Positions 35,063 through 46,590 of a DNA stretch of 64,000 nucleotides are shown here, one piece after another. The stretch comes from Jaltomata sinuosa (lineage: Eukaryota; Streptophyta; Magnoliopsida; Solanales; Solanaceae): contig QJPP01003463.1 in assembly GCA_003996215.1 (NCBI GenBank), positions 1 through 64,000 on the forward strand, read 5' to 3'. Each line of letters begins with the position of its first letter. Position 1 is the stretch's first letter. The notes under the pieces were generated by a model. It searched no databases. It was not told the origin of the DNA and saw only the letters and a list, made by a program, of their open reading frames with translations. Both the position numbers and the translations under genes were made by a program.

Positions 35063-36580
35063 AGTACCTGTGGGTGAACACTGTTAGTACATCCAAACCA
35101 AAAACCAAAAAAAAAAAGATAGAAAAAGTTTTACACTTTTAGCCTCCCACGGGCCATGGAAGGCCTAACAGCCCATCGGGTTGGCCATCGGAATGAGCGA
35201 GAATAATATTTTAGTTGTTTTGAATTCCCACAGTGAGATCCCACGGGCGTAGGAGGTCCGATGTCCCATCAAATTTTGCCATCAAAAAGGGGCAGTGGCT
35301 CTTAAGCCTTGCTTTCCTTTCCTACGTCCAAATCCCACGGTTGTGGGAGCTCCTACGACCCTTCAGGTTTGGCCGTGGGAATGAGGCACTAGGATTTAAC
35401 CATTTTTTCATGCCAAAAAACTCATGTGTTTCATCGATCACTTGAGGTTACGAACCTTACGGGGCATAAATCCCAGTGGTTGGTGAAGCATATAATCTTA
35501 GGGTGTAGTATAGCACTTCCACAAATATCAAATCACGATGATCATTGGAAATACACGAACGCAATCCTCTCATCATTACCAACCTAAGGGTTACACAAAC
35601 TTCACCCAACACAATTTTATAACCATTTCATCGAGAGTTGGTGGACAATTTAACCTTTTGCATTTTTTTCCAAGGCACAATTTTGGTCAAACCGCCCTCC
35701 ACATCACTGACACAATCCACACCTCATTTCTTTACAACATTTAGACTTAGAACACCCTCATCATCAAAATCACCACTTGTACAACAACAGACATACACAC
35801 AACATACATCCTAGGGTTCGTCACTTTAAACATAATGAAATTTTTCACAAAATATAAACCCTATAGACCCAGTTGCTCTATGAATGAATTGAAAACCTTG
35901 GAGTGAGATTAAACTTACTCTATTTCTGCAAATCTTCTAGAGGAGTAAAAGCGGAGTAATTGAGAATGGTGTGTGTACAGTGTTTGTTCTTGCAAAGTTA
36001 TGTGCGTAAGGAAACCCAAGAGATTGATCGATTTTAGTGGGAGAGAGGGTGAGGGGTATCAGGAGTGATAGAGGGAGAGATTGTAGAAATGATGGAGGGA
36101 GAGTTCCGATTGAAATTGAATTGACCCAATTGAAGTCGGTCAATTCAATTTGAAAATTGTGTTTTAAAAGGAAAAAGGGAACGTCTGATTGATTCGATTT
36201 GGGTCACTTTAAAAAAAATCAATTTTACCGACCCATACCATGGTCAAATCTGATGGGCTACTTACCAAGAAGTTGGGCTTTTCATTCCCACGGTCATCAG
36301 ATCTACGATGGCCAATCATGCCGGACCATGGGAATGAACTAGTCAACCTTTTGGCGAACCATAGAGCCAATATTGGGTGTAATGGCCCATGCGATATGCG
36401 ATGGGCCATGGCAACTTACTGTCGGTTCATTCCAGTGCTAATTCCTCATGGTTCCTTTTTCACAGTCAATTCCCACGGGTTGTGGAACCTGTGACGGTCC
36501 ATCAGAAACGCCCGTGGGAAACCCTTTTTATGCAACTTTTTTCCTCTTTCAGTTTATCAGCTCCTGCACACTTAAACAAA
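35063..36580 (-). other. Spacer of element C between the conserved repeat and the extra gene
   Basis: No recognisable protein. Palindromic CCCACGG/CCGTGGG motifs occur at 35150-35370 and 36285-36520, the same type as in the LTRs of C. The motif-rich segments and the extra gene together could derive from an LTR-like or captured sequence; this is inference. Confidence 0.4.
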
Positions 36581-36583
36581 TGT

Positions 36584-36745
36584 TAATCTTGAGTTGACTC
36601 CCAAGCAGCGCTTGATTTAACGTTATGGCACAAAGTAGGTTACTTTATTACTCAGACTTCATCAAGTTACCCCCATGGGTTACCTCCCATACAGCGCCTG
36701 ATTTAACATTGAGGCACGATGTAGATTCCTTGGTTACTCAGACTT
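36584..36745 (-). repeat. Tandem pair (~86 bp) of the conserved Athila noncoding phrase
   Basis: CTCCCAAGCAGCGCTTGATTT followed by AACGTTATGGCACAAAGTAG, then CTCCCATACAGCGCCTGATTT followed by AACATTGAGGCACGATGTAG, each ending ACTCAGACTT(C/T)ATCAA. The CAGCG marks are 86 bp apart. It sits just 3' of integrase on the minus strand. Confidence 0.65.
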
Positions 36746-37058
36746 TATCAACCTTTATCTCCTCTGCAGTTCCCAAGTAAGCTTTCACACGTTGACCATT
36801 TGCCTTGAACTGCTTGCCTTTATGGTTCTCAAGATCTATTACACCATATGGGGATACCTGCACCACTCAAATTGGTCCCATCCACTTAGACTTTAGCTTT
36901 CCAGGAAACAAGCAAAGTCTTAAGTTGAACAACAGAACCAAATTGCCCAGTTTAAAGTCTCTCTTTTCAATCTTTCGATCGTGGTACATCTTTATTTTCT
37001 CCTTCTATAGTGCTGAATTCTCATAAGCATTGGGATGGAACTCATCCAATTCATTTAA

Positions 37059-38011
37059 CTAACCAAGACATTGATAGGATGTGGCACACCAATCCAAGTT
37101 TAGCTTATTGAGCGTCCACATAACCTTGTGCTCAAGCTCCACCAGAAGATGACAGGCTTTTCCAAACACAAGTTGATATGGCAACATACCTATTGGGGTC
37201 TTATAAGCAGCCCGGTACACCCATAGAGCATCATCAAATTTTCTAGACCAATTCATTATATGTGCATTCACAGTCTTTGCAAGGATTGTCTTTATCTCAC
37301 AGTTGGAAACCTCAAAATGGACACTAGATTGTAGATAGTAAGGAGTTTCCACATTATGCCTAACCCCATATTTCTCGAGTAGAGCCCAGAACAACCTATT
37401 GCAAAAGTGAGAGCCTCCATCGCTAATGATTGCTCGTGGTATACCAAATCTGGAAAAGATATTTTGCTTCAAGCATGTTATGACACTCTTGCCTTCATTA
37501 TTGGGAAGTGCAACTGCCTCCACCCACTTAGATACATAGTCAACAGCCACTAATATGTACTTCATCCCATTTAAACTCACAAAGGGGACCATGAATTCAA
37601 TGCCTCACACGTCAAACAGTCCAACCATAAGAATGGGAGTGAGAGAAAGCTCATTCTTCCTTGATACGCCACCTTTCCTTTGACATCGATTGTAAGCCTT
37701 TCATAATCATGCGCATCCTTATGGAGGGTAGGCCAATACTAACCGCATTGCAAGATACTATAGGCTGTCTGGATGCCACTATGATGTTCCCCAATAGGGG
37801 ATGAATTACATGCCTCCAATATATCCATCATCTCCGCCTCAGGTATGAATCTACGAATCATGGTATCAGCACATACGTGAAATAGGTAAAGCTCATCCCA
37901 GAAGAATTTCTTAACATCTGACATAAACTTCCTTTGCTGATGGATGGACAAATCGGTAGGCACCACATAACTCACTAAATAGTTAGCAAAGTTTGCAAAC
38001 CATGGAATCAA
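37059..38011 (-). pseudogene. Integrase of element C
   Basis: 38011-37739 is the N-terminal region (PWFANFANYLVSYVVP, DELYLFHVCADTMIRRFIPE, CNSSPIGEHHSG). The zinc-binding Cys pair then reads AYNRCQRKGG, with the first Cys apparently Tyr. The core at 37592-37059 is open for 177 residues: the first Asp is in LVAVDYVSKWVEA, the second in IISDGGSHFCN, and the Glu in FEVSNCEIKTIL, so all three catalytic residues are present. DALWVYRAAYKTPIGMLPYQ and LVFGKACHL follow, as in Athila integrases. A stop near 37600 separates finger and core. Integrase would insert the element. The broken frame makes this copy inactive. Confidence 0.75.
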
Positions 38012-38019
38012 ATCTTAGT

Positions 38020-38800
38020 ATCCAACCAACACTTGCTCATCTGAGAAGGTGTCGTCAATTTCTAGTTCATCCTTCAGCTTCAGCATTGCCTCTTCCTCCA
38101 ATTTAGACAAGTAGTCTGCTACTTGATTCTCAGTCCCATTCCTACCTTTTACTTCAAAGTCAAATTCTTACAATAGAAGCACCCACCGGATCAATCTAGG
38201 CTTTGCATCCTTCTTTTCCATAAGGTACCTAAGAGATACATGGTCAGTGTGCACAATCACATTAGTGCCAAGCAAATAAGATATGAACTTTTCAAATGCA
38301 AAGACCACAGCAAGCAACTCTTGCTCTATCATAGTATAGTATTTTTAGCAACATTAAGTTCTTTGCTAGCATAGTATATCGTATAGAGAATCTTTTCAGG
38401 TCTATGGCCTAGAACTTCTCTTATCGCCACTCCACTAGCATCACACATAACCTCGAACGGCTAAGACCAGTCAGGTATAACAATAACAGGCGCAGAGATC
38501 AACTTTTGCTTGAGGTATTCAAATGCCCTCATACATGCATCATCAAAAACAAACTTCACATCCTTCTCTAAGAACTTGCACAAGGGATGTGCAATTTTGG
38601 AGAAGTCTTTTATGAACCTTCCATAAAGACCAGCATGCCCCAAAAAGCTTTGAATACCCTTCACAAAAACTGGAGGAGGTAATTTCTCAATCACCTCAAT
38701 TTTTGCTTTGTCAACCTCAATACCCTTCTTGGAGATCCGACGGCCAAGCACTATACCCTTTTTAATCATGAAGTGACACTTTTCTCAATTCAGCACAAAG
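38020..38800 (-). pseudogene. RT connection and RNase H region of element C
   Basis: 38769-38461 reads FVKGIQSFLGHAGLYGRFIK, DFSKIAHPLCKFLEKD...LKQKLISAPVIVIPDW, the segment between RT and RNase H in Athila. It ends at TAG (38461-38463). The RNase H start PFEVMCDASGVAIREVLG follows immediately, with its first catalytic Asp present. A further stop lies near 38345. The rest (38260-38020) includes VCTDHVSLRYLMEKKDAK-like text with Asp and His. Inactive. Confidence 0.7.
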
Positions 38801-39950
38801 TTACATTCTTCACATCTCCTTAGCACACAACTCAAATGGGCTAAACAATCATCAAAAGAGACACACCACAGAAAAATTATCTATGAACACCTTAATAGTG
38901 TCCTCAACCATGTCTGAGAAAATTGACATCATACATCACTGAAATGTTGTTGGTGCATTACATAACCCGAATGACATCCTCTTAAACACGAATGTCTCTT
39001 ATGGGTAGGTGAAAGTGGTCTTCTCTTGGTCTTCAAGAGAAATCAAAATTTGATTAAATCATGAATAACCATTAAGAAAATAATATCATCCCCTACCAGC
39101 AAGACGGTCTAACATCTGATCCATGAACGGCATCGAAAAATGATCTTTCTCGGTCCAAGCATTCAGCTTCTTATAGTCCATGCATACTTGACAACCTATA
39201 ACTATTCTTTTAAGAATTAACTCATTCTTAGCATTTGAAACCATATTGATTCTACCCTTGTTAGGCAAACAATGAATCGGGCTCACTCACTTGTTGTCAG
39301 CAATAGGATAAACCACGCTTGCATCTAACCACTTAATGATTTCCTTCTTAATGACTTCTTGCATAGGATAATTCAACCTACGGTGATGCTCAATACTCGA
39401 AATACAATTTGTCTCAAGCTTGATTTTATGTGTGTATATGCCTGGTAGAATCCCAATGATGTTAGCAATAGACCAACCAATGACCCTCTTCAACTTTCTC
39501 AACACAGAAATTAGAACCTCAAACTGCCATTTATCTAAGTCTGTAGCAATAATAAGTGGCAAGGTATTATTTGCTCCCAATAACACATATCGGAGGTAGG
39601 ATGGGAGAGGTTTGATCTTCAAGATCGGAGGCTCCTCAATATATGGTCTAGCTGGTAGGGTTGCTTGATTCATTAAGTCTAGATCCAACTTTTTCAGAGC
39701 ATATGTATAAGACCCCATACCAGCAAGTTCCTCTACCATCTCATTATATTTATCAATATCCTCTCCATCAAAATTCATGAGCACCATAACAAGTGCTTCA
39801 ACACCAAATCTCTCCTCAACACGCACTATAGGTTGCTCCTCATCAACTACATCAATAATTGATACTACATGTATGTCATCGTGGTGCTTCATTGAATGGT
39901 ACAGTTTGAATATCACTTCCTTGTTATTCAGTCTAAACTTCATCTGCCCT
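38801..39950 (-). pseudogene. Reverse transcriptase of element C with a mutated active site
   Basis: The N-terminal part, 39958-39287 (223 residues), has LGANNTLPLIIATDLDKWQF, IGWSIANIIGILPGIYTHKI, LETN...SIEHHRRLNYPMQEV and IKWLDASVVYPIADN, a clear Athila signature. 39286-39086 has VCMDYKKLNAWTEKDHFSMP and FMDQMLDRLAGRG. The catalytic box, expected FMDD, reads FIDN: codon AAT (minus strand, 38877-38879) replaces the second Asp. Frameshifts separate the pieces, for example after LAGRG. Expected role: cDNA synthesis from the tRNA-Asp-type primer. The active-site loss alone should abolish it. Confidence 0.8.
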
Positions 39951-39959
39951 ATCTCCAAG

Positions 39960-40250
39960 TCAAATGAAGCACGTCCAGTGGCAATGAATGGTCATCCCAA
40001 GATGATGGGAACCTCAAAATCTACCTCACAATCAAGAATCACAAAGTTTATTGGAAAGATGAAGGACTCAACTCTTATGAGCTCATTATATAAAATACCC
40101 ACAGGCCTCTTTACTATGCGATCTTCCATAAGAAGTCATATTGATTTTGGTTTGGGGGCTCCCAAGCCCAACTGTTTGATCACTGCAAATGGCATGAGAT
40201 TTATACTCGCACCCAAATCACATAAATCTTTTGCAAAGTAGAAGGCCCCT
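39960..40250 (-). pseudogene. Protease of element C, active-site motif intact
   Basis: The minus strand at about 40229-40190 gives DLCDLGASINLMPF, the expected protease active site, followed by RPVGILYNELI...ESFIFPINFVIL (40110-40030) and VPIILG. The next codon is TGA (39992-39994) where Arg (CGA) is conserved in ILGRPFIATGRA, a C-to-T change at a CG site. PFIATGRASFDLEIGQMK then continues in frame into the RT ORF. So this is a protease with its catalytic triplet intact but truncated by one deamination-type stop. Confidence 0.7.
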
Positions 40251-40559
40251 ATAGTGCAAAGGATAGTGCATGCTCCAGAATCTTCCTTTTTCTACACAAG
40301 AGAATGGGAGGCTATTGCACTACAATGGTGCAAATTATCAGTAGGCTCAAAGCTCACAGTTCTCTTCTTTATCACCAGATCCTTCAAAAACTTTGCATAC
40401 CCAAGCACCTGTTCCAGTGCTTCGACCAAAGAAATATTGACCGAAAGCTGTTTCAACATAGAGATGAACTTGCAATATTTCCCTTCTTTGACCTTCTTGA
40501 TCAATCTCTATGGGAAAGGTGGAGAAGGTCTTGGCAAAGGCTTTAAGACCTGAAGGAAC

Positions 40560-42308
40560 CCTTCTTCTTTTCCTTTGGCAGCTACATATTTCTTCTCACT
40601 TGGGTTCTCATTACCACCCTTATCTTTTGAATAACCACAATTTTAGCATTATATTTCTCAAGCTTGGATGGTTTATCAACTACTATAGGGACAAGAGGAT
40701 TGACAGTCTATTTTCCACTTTTCATAGTTACCACTATGCAATGCCTATCATTTTTTGAATTTTTGTTATACCCTTTTGGCACTGGTTCAAGGTTGTAGAC
40801 ATCTGACCTAGTTGCTTCTCAATCTGCTTGATTAATGTGGCATGTGACTCGACCTTTTGATTCATGCCTGAGATGTCAGCACGAATTTCCTTCATGCTCT
40901 CGTCAGTCATCTCCACCTTCTTCATCATCTTAACCAACATGTCTTTCATCCTTATAAGATTGGAACCACTTTCATAATTTTCAGGATGGATGTATAAGCC
41001 GCTTTTATCATTCTTATAGCCATCCCTCTTCTTCCAATCACCATCTCTGTACCCAGACTGGTTCTAGTTATTGTCTCTATCTCTCTCTCTATTTTGACCT
41101 TGATTTCTTTGACCCCGCCAAGTGTCCTAGTTAGACCCTTGGCCATTGGCCCAGAAACCCTCCACCTGATCATTTAGAAAGTTAGCCTCTTCATCAGATT
41201 CAGGCTCATCATGCCTAGGTTCTTTACCTTGTGAACCAACTACATTTACCTTCTCAACTCTGTTACCTATGACATGCTTAGCAATAACCAATGCTCATCT
41301 TCAATTTTGCCATATCTTGATTAAGCTCTTGTAACTTTAGTTATTCTATAGACTTGCCAACAGCATAAGTTCCAGCCAAAACTTCAGACTCTCTCGTGTG
41401 CCAAGCCCTGTTCATCTTTGTGATTTTGTCTAGCATCTCAGATGCAGCTGTATAAGTGTTGTCCATGAATGCACCTCTATTTACAGTGTCAGCTATTGCT
41501 TTGGTCTTTGCATTCAGGGACCTGTAGAAGATCTCCATCAAGGTCTCATTCAGAATCCTGTGATTCGGCACCTGTTTTAGCTTCTTATTGAACCTCAGCC
41601 ATGTCTCATAGAGTGCCTCTATATTCAATTGCCTAAAATTATAGATTTCTTATTTAAGCTACAATATATTTAATGGTGGGAAAATCTCTCCAAGAAATTA
41701 TTTTTTAGTTCCCTTCATGTGGTGATCGAATCATCAAGAAGCTCGGCCAGCCAAAGAGTTGCTTCTCCAGTCAAAGAAGATGGAAATAGATGCAATCTGA
41801 TAGCATCCTGACATACCCTAGACAACTTGTAATCTTTGCAAATCCCCACGAAGTTCATCAAGTGTAAGTTAGCATCATCTGTGGGTTTGCCTGCAAACAG
41901 TCCCTTCATGGTCAGCAACGCGATCATGGTACTTGTGATATCAAACTTTATCCCAGCAGCAAGTGGTGGTGGCACTATGGTACCGCTAGCTCATGTATCA
42001 TCAAGATCAGCATCATCATCAACTTCATAATGAGGGATATATTGAGGTTCTTGTTGCTGGTGACCCCAATTCCCTCTCTGTCTAGCCTGATCTTGGTGTA
42101 GATTTTATTGGGCTGCCTCATCTCTTCTAGCTTGTTCATTTAGTGCATCCTGACGGGCAGCATGTTGCCTTGCTTGATCTTTGGGTGCAGCTATGTATTA
42201 TTGTTCTTCAAGCTGGGATGCCTCCACTTGGTGCACCCTTTCTTGCTCTTCAGCCAACAGTCTGGTTGTGGTCTGTTCTGGCGTTTCAATAACTCCGCAT
42301 TTGACCAT
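40560..42308 (-). pseudogene. gag: Gag of element C
   Basis: ATG at 42308 opens MVKCGVIETPEQTTTRLLAE, about 180 bases after the primer site. Stops near 42200 and others break it. The capsid core is at 41975-41715 (MKGLFAGKPTDDANLHLMNF, RLHLFPSSLTGEATLWLAEL) and 41628-41341 (ETWLRFNKKLKQVPNHRILN, ALNAKTKAIADTVNRGAFMD-like text). The C-terminal coiled coil is at 40949-40734 (KDMLVKMMKKVEMTDESMKE, IEKQLGQMSTTLNQ). No CCHC knuckle is evident. Typical Athila gag order. Not translatable as one protein. Confidence 0.7.
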
Positions 42309-42486
42309 GTTTCTCTAAATTCACTGAAGTTCAAGATCAAGTGGAATCCGGGGATTGCCTTGACTTTATGTGTTGGGCATACATAAGTGTGTACCCTAAA
42401 AACAAAGCAAAAAGAACAGAAAAATTAAATCAAAAAATAAGGACTAACAGTTAAATAAACACAATTACACTAATCCTAAATCATAT

Positions 42487-42504
42487 TCCCTGGTAATGGC
42501 ACTA
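42487..42504 (-). other. Primer binding site, tRNA-Asp-like, decayed (element C)
   Basis: The minus strand reads TAGTGCCATTACCAGGGA; the usual site is TGGCGCCGTTGCCGGGGA. It lies six bases from the LTR edge at 42510 and sets C as minus-strand. Confidence 0.6.
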
Positions 42505-42509
42505 AAATT

Positions 42510-43888
42510 TAATACGCTCAAATTACACCTCCAAAAAGAAGCATAAAGTGGTCGATGTTCAAATATAGAAACTAACCAAGGTTAGGGTTGATCCCACAGG
42601 GAATATGGTTGGACCTAAGCCAACTATGAGTATTTGTGCTCTTAGTCGTCTTATTTCCCTAATGGTGGGATTTATTGTAACAAGTACTATTTGTAAAGAA
42701 AAGTTTAACAAGTAATAGAGTATCAGTTTCAATTATCATTAATCAGTGAGAGAAGTGACTAGGATAGTGTTCCCCATGAGTTTATAACACAGTAAGGTGT
42801 TGTACTAGCAATCTAGTCTAGTGCTCAGAATGCAAGATCGATAAGTTAAGTTCAACTAAATGGATGGTCAACAAGATAGAACAATGTCACCACGTAACTT
42901 AGTCAGTCTATGGGTGTTTGCTTTACTAACCCTAACCAGTGATCCCAAATTATCTATTCTCGGATAAGGTCAAGCTATTAGATGAGAGTTGATAGCCTCA
43001 AATTTCCGTTGTATAATCTCTTTTTCCATTCATTACCCCCTTGATCCAGCAAGTAAGAATAAGACAAGTTCTAACATTGTGCACCATTAAAATGAATCAA
43101 AGTAAAGGAAAGAACAATACATGCATGATTATCATTCTAGAATTACTAAGTACTATGCCTACTTTGTTAATCTGTCATGGTTCCCACAACCCTAGTTGTA
43201 GATTTAGCTACTTATGTTCTTAAGAAAATAACTAAATTCAGATGAAGAAATCATAATTATAACTTATAAGATGAATAAAAGAAATCCAAAATCTTGAATT
43301 GTCAAGAATACCTCAATAATCAAGAATCAATGATCGAATTCTCAAAAGTATGTAAGAACAATGTTAACAATATGTTAAGTTGTCCCAAAAGATGAGTAAC
43401 TGCTAAAATAAACCTAGAGAAAATATTCATAGACATACACACTGAATCTTATAAGAACTGGGAAAGCTAAACGTGGCACTTTCGATGGGTAGATCCCAAG
43501 GGCCATCTAGGTTCCCACGGCCCGTCATGGATAGTTGTAGGAATTTCTTCTCTTAGTATTATGCTTGATTTCTAGTTCCTACAGTCAAAGTTGATGGGAT
43601 GTCATGGTTCCCACAGCCCATCGGAATCCATCTTCGACCAGGGTCCTTTAGGTCCATAAGTTGTGCCTCATTCTTATGGTTGGTCCATGTCCCGGGAAGG
43701 TCCCACATCCCATTGCAGTTGGGCATCTGGTATTTTCTCTTTCAAACCTCCACTGGCACAATACCATGGCCACTTCTGACGGTCCATGGCAAGTAGCAAA
43801 TGGGCATCATATCCAACAAAACATACTTAAGAACTCTCAAAATTCTTAGTTTTAAGCGTCGAAAGTTCCATGAAATTCTAGCACATTA
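42510..43888 (-). mobile_element. 5' LTR of element C
   Basis: TAATACGCTCAAATTACACC...CTAGCACATTA, 1379 bp, colinear with the 3' LTR (19446-19555 plus 21847-23294) but lacking about 170 bp in the palindrome-rich part. It shows the uninterrupted target of the solo LTR at about 42611-42625. Palindrome motifs lie at 43490-43790. Confidence 0.8.
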
Positions 43889-44934
43889 ACCCAAACCCTT
43901 GGTTTTTCTTTTTGATTTTTTTCGAGGGGGAACCCTTTGAACTTACTATCATTTTTATTTTTAGAGTAATTTTTATTTTATTTCTTGGAAGACTCTTTAG
44001 GACCAATAAAATGCTAGGTGCTCTAGTTAAGTTCTATAATTGACAGCATGATGCAAGTTGGTTTTGAACTTAAAAGTATGCTATATAAAAAAAAGTGAAT
44101 GACTTCTTTTGAGACACCTAGGCTCTTTTACTTGACTCTTGTGTTTTAGCTTAAATTTGAACTCTTGTTATTTTCTTGATTGAGAGTTTATATGGATCCT
44201 TCTTGAGTTGAACATGTGTCATGTGTAGTAAAAATTTGTGACATTTCATATTTTCATATTGATATCTAGAACTTACATGGGGTGTTTGCAAAACAAAATG
44301 AAAAATTTAGAGTTTAGGAAATGAAATAAGCATTTCTTTGATTAGCCTTATCTTTATCATTTGCTTTACCTACCCACAATGAATGATCCTAGTTAGTCCC
44401 TTTGAGACTTTAGCCTATTCTTTGGTAGCCATGTATGAAGCTTAATTTTTTTCTTTTGATTAACCTTTAATTTGATCCAAACTCCTAAACACTTTAATAG
44501 AAAAATAAGAGTTGAAAGGAGTGAGAACGAAAAAAAAAGAGTTGAAGTGAAAGCCTGTAGAAAAACTAATGGTGCAAGTGTTTGAAAATTCTTATAATAT
44601 TGGTAGGGATTAGACAAAGTGAAAAAGAAAAACATTGTGTTTGATTTCTCCTTACTAATGGTGGGTGAATGTGCTTAAAAATATGAAAAAACAAAGAAAA
44701 CTAATGGGTGAGAACAGTAAAAGAACAAAGATTGGCGGATTGAAGAAAGAGTGAAACAATGAAAAGTTTGTGATGTATTAAAGTGCTTAGGAATGATATC
44801 ACTATTGCTGGCCAGAATAGTTCCTACCCCTCCCTTAGCCTATATTACAACCATGAAATTCCTACTTGATCTCAATTCTGACGTTCTTATATTGGTGAAG
44901 TAGTACACTAAGGGTAAGCTTGTGGTTCATCTTA
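43889..44934 (+). other. 3' UTR of host element H, part 1
   Basis: No coding homology. Low-complexity T-rich, then purine-rich (44480-44760: GAACGAAAAAAAAAGAGTTG, AGAACAGTAAAAGAACAAAG), the mirror of the pyrimidine-rich block in C's 3' UTR. Followed by TAGCCTATATTACAACCATG near 44840, which also has a counterpart in C (inverted, 23795-23820). Continues at 51924. Confidence 0.55.
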
Positions 44935-44939
44935 TGTTT

Positions 44940-46577
44940 TGTCACGCCTCGAGGCTACCCCCTAGACGTAACACGAAACTTGGGACCGCAAGTGTCCCAA
45001 GCTAACCCCTTGGTCATAGCATACCCAAGCATAACAAAGATAAGCAGAATCATAATAGATAAATCCGAAATCACGTAAATAGGTAATCAAGTCAAATAAG
45101 ATACACAATCCGGAAGGAGACTCGAACACTGTTTATGTCTGAAAAGCCTCTACATGACATAAGAAGTTGCTAGGATAAGACCCTAGCTAACTCAAAGTAT
45201 GGAAATAAGGAATCAACATAACTAAAACATATCTAGTCCTCGACCTAAGAGGAATCACCAACAGCAAATAGAAAAGTGGCCTGGAAGCTCTAGCCACATG
45301 TTTGGAAAGGAACACCTGAATCTGCATCATCAAAGGATGCAGCGCAAGATATGTGTCAGTACTATAGGATGTACCGAGTATGTGAGAGATGCATGAATCA
45401 TGATAAAAATAGTTTAAAACATGCTTAATAATGAACTTGTTACTTAAAGAAGGACCATGAATAAAAATCAAGGTAGAAAACATAAAACATGACCACGAGT
45501 GGGAGAGAACTTAGGTCAAGTGGGAATAAAAACATGGAACTCCTTTTCTTCTTTTGGAAGTTGATTGAAAGAATGGGGGAGAAATTAGGTCAAGTGGGAA
45601 TAAAAACCCTCCTAAATAGGCTTAAAACAACTTAGTATAGGAGTTAAAAGAGTGAGAAATTACAAAAATACCCCTGGAATAAAACTTGGAAAAAGCTGAA
45701 AAAGTGAGCTTCAGAGACCACGAGTCAGTCCATGGTCTGTCATCCTAAAGGAAGAGCCATCAAATGATCCATGGTTTCAAATTCCACTTTTAGGAGTCTA
45801 CTAGAACTCAACACCATGAGTCACTCTACGGTCCGTGGTTCAGGACGACGGACCGTCCTGTTAACTTGTGGTTCCTACTTTAAGATATGAGGATCCTCTG
45901 ATCCTCAGGGATTATGAGTGGAAGAACGGGTCATGAAATAGGTTGACGAGTCATCAACCCACTCGTGGAATTTATAGGACTTGGTACCTCTCTGAAGGTG
46001 ATTCTATGGGTTATAGGACGGACCGTCATTCAAAATGACAACCCGTCAAGTCATTCGTGGAAACTGGGCAAAAAAGCTTAATTTTGACAAACCATGGGTC
46101 ACTCTACTGACCGTTCTTTTGGTCTACGCGTCGTGAACCAATCAGTGGTTTTGAAGATGAAAATTTTAAGATTCAGTTCAGCAATGACGAGTCACAGTAC
46201 AGACCGTGGTTCAGAACCACGGTTCGTCATCCGATCCATCATCACTGACAGCACTGCAGTAAACTGCCCATAACTTTTTACTCAGGACTCAGATTAATGC
46301 GTGGTCAGTGGCGATGGAAAGAATACTCAAAAATCTTTGATTTGGTAGGTACTAGGCCACCTAACCCTTTATATTTTAGCATGAATGGTCGATTAAAGTT
46401 GACCCTAAATTAGTCTTACATGAAAACTTACTTTGGTGAGGTGCTTGTGACTTAACTTGATGATAGGAGTTTATTATGAACATATTTTGCATCCAAAGCA
46501 CTCACCACACTAGGAAAAAGATCATTACACTCATGGAAAAGGTTCGGGTATTAGCTTAGGATTTTTGGGGTGTTAAA
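44940..46577 (-). mobile_element. 3' LTR of T2 with internal deletion and filler
   Basis: Matches 49330-51918 except that 49883-50895 (about 1 kb) is replaced here by about 41 bp at 45493-45533. That filler contains GAGAACTTAGGTCAAGTGGG, a copy of sequence found about 75 bp further on (45574-45593). It ends TGTTAAA for TGTTACA. Confidence 0.85.
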
Positions 46578-46590
46578 CTATCTCCCCCTT
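46578..46590 (-). other. Polypurine tract of T2
   Basis: AAGGGGGAGATAG on the minus strand directly abuts the 3' LTR: the expected plus-strand DNA primer and a strong orientation marker. Confidence 0.85.

Larger units (their letters stand above)
19446..43888 (-). mobile_element. Athila-type element C, nearly complete but dead, with two nested insertions
   Basis: Minus-strand order from the right: 5' LTR 43888-42510, tRNA-Asp-like primer site, gag, protease, reverse transcriptase, RNase H, integrase, conserved repeat, an extra gene, 3' UTR, 3' LTR ending at 19446. Flanks GCCCA (19441-19445) and ACCCA (43889-43893) form a 5-bp target duplication with one mismatch. Removing the solo LTR (19556-21841) and T1 (24957-32723) leaves about 14.4 kb, large but plausible for this lineage. 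All genes carry stops or frameshifts. The reverse transcriptase active site is also mutated. Confidence 0.75.

Noticed and set aside
39777..40241. 154-residue plus frame
   Set aside because: Antisense shadow of C's protease/RT, which has clear motifs on the minus strand.
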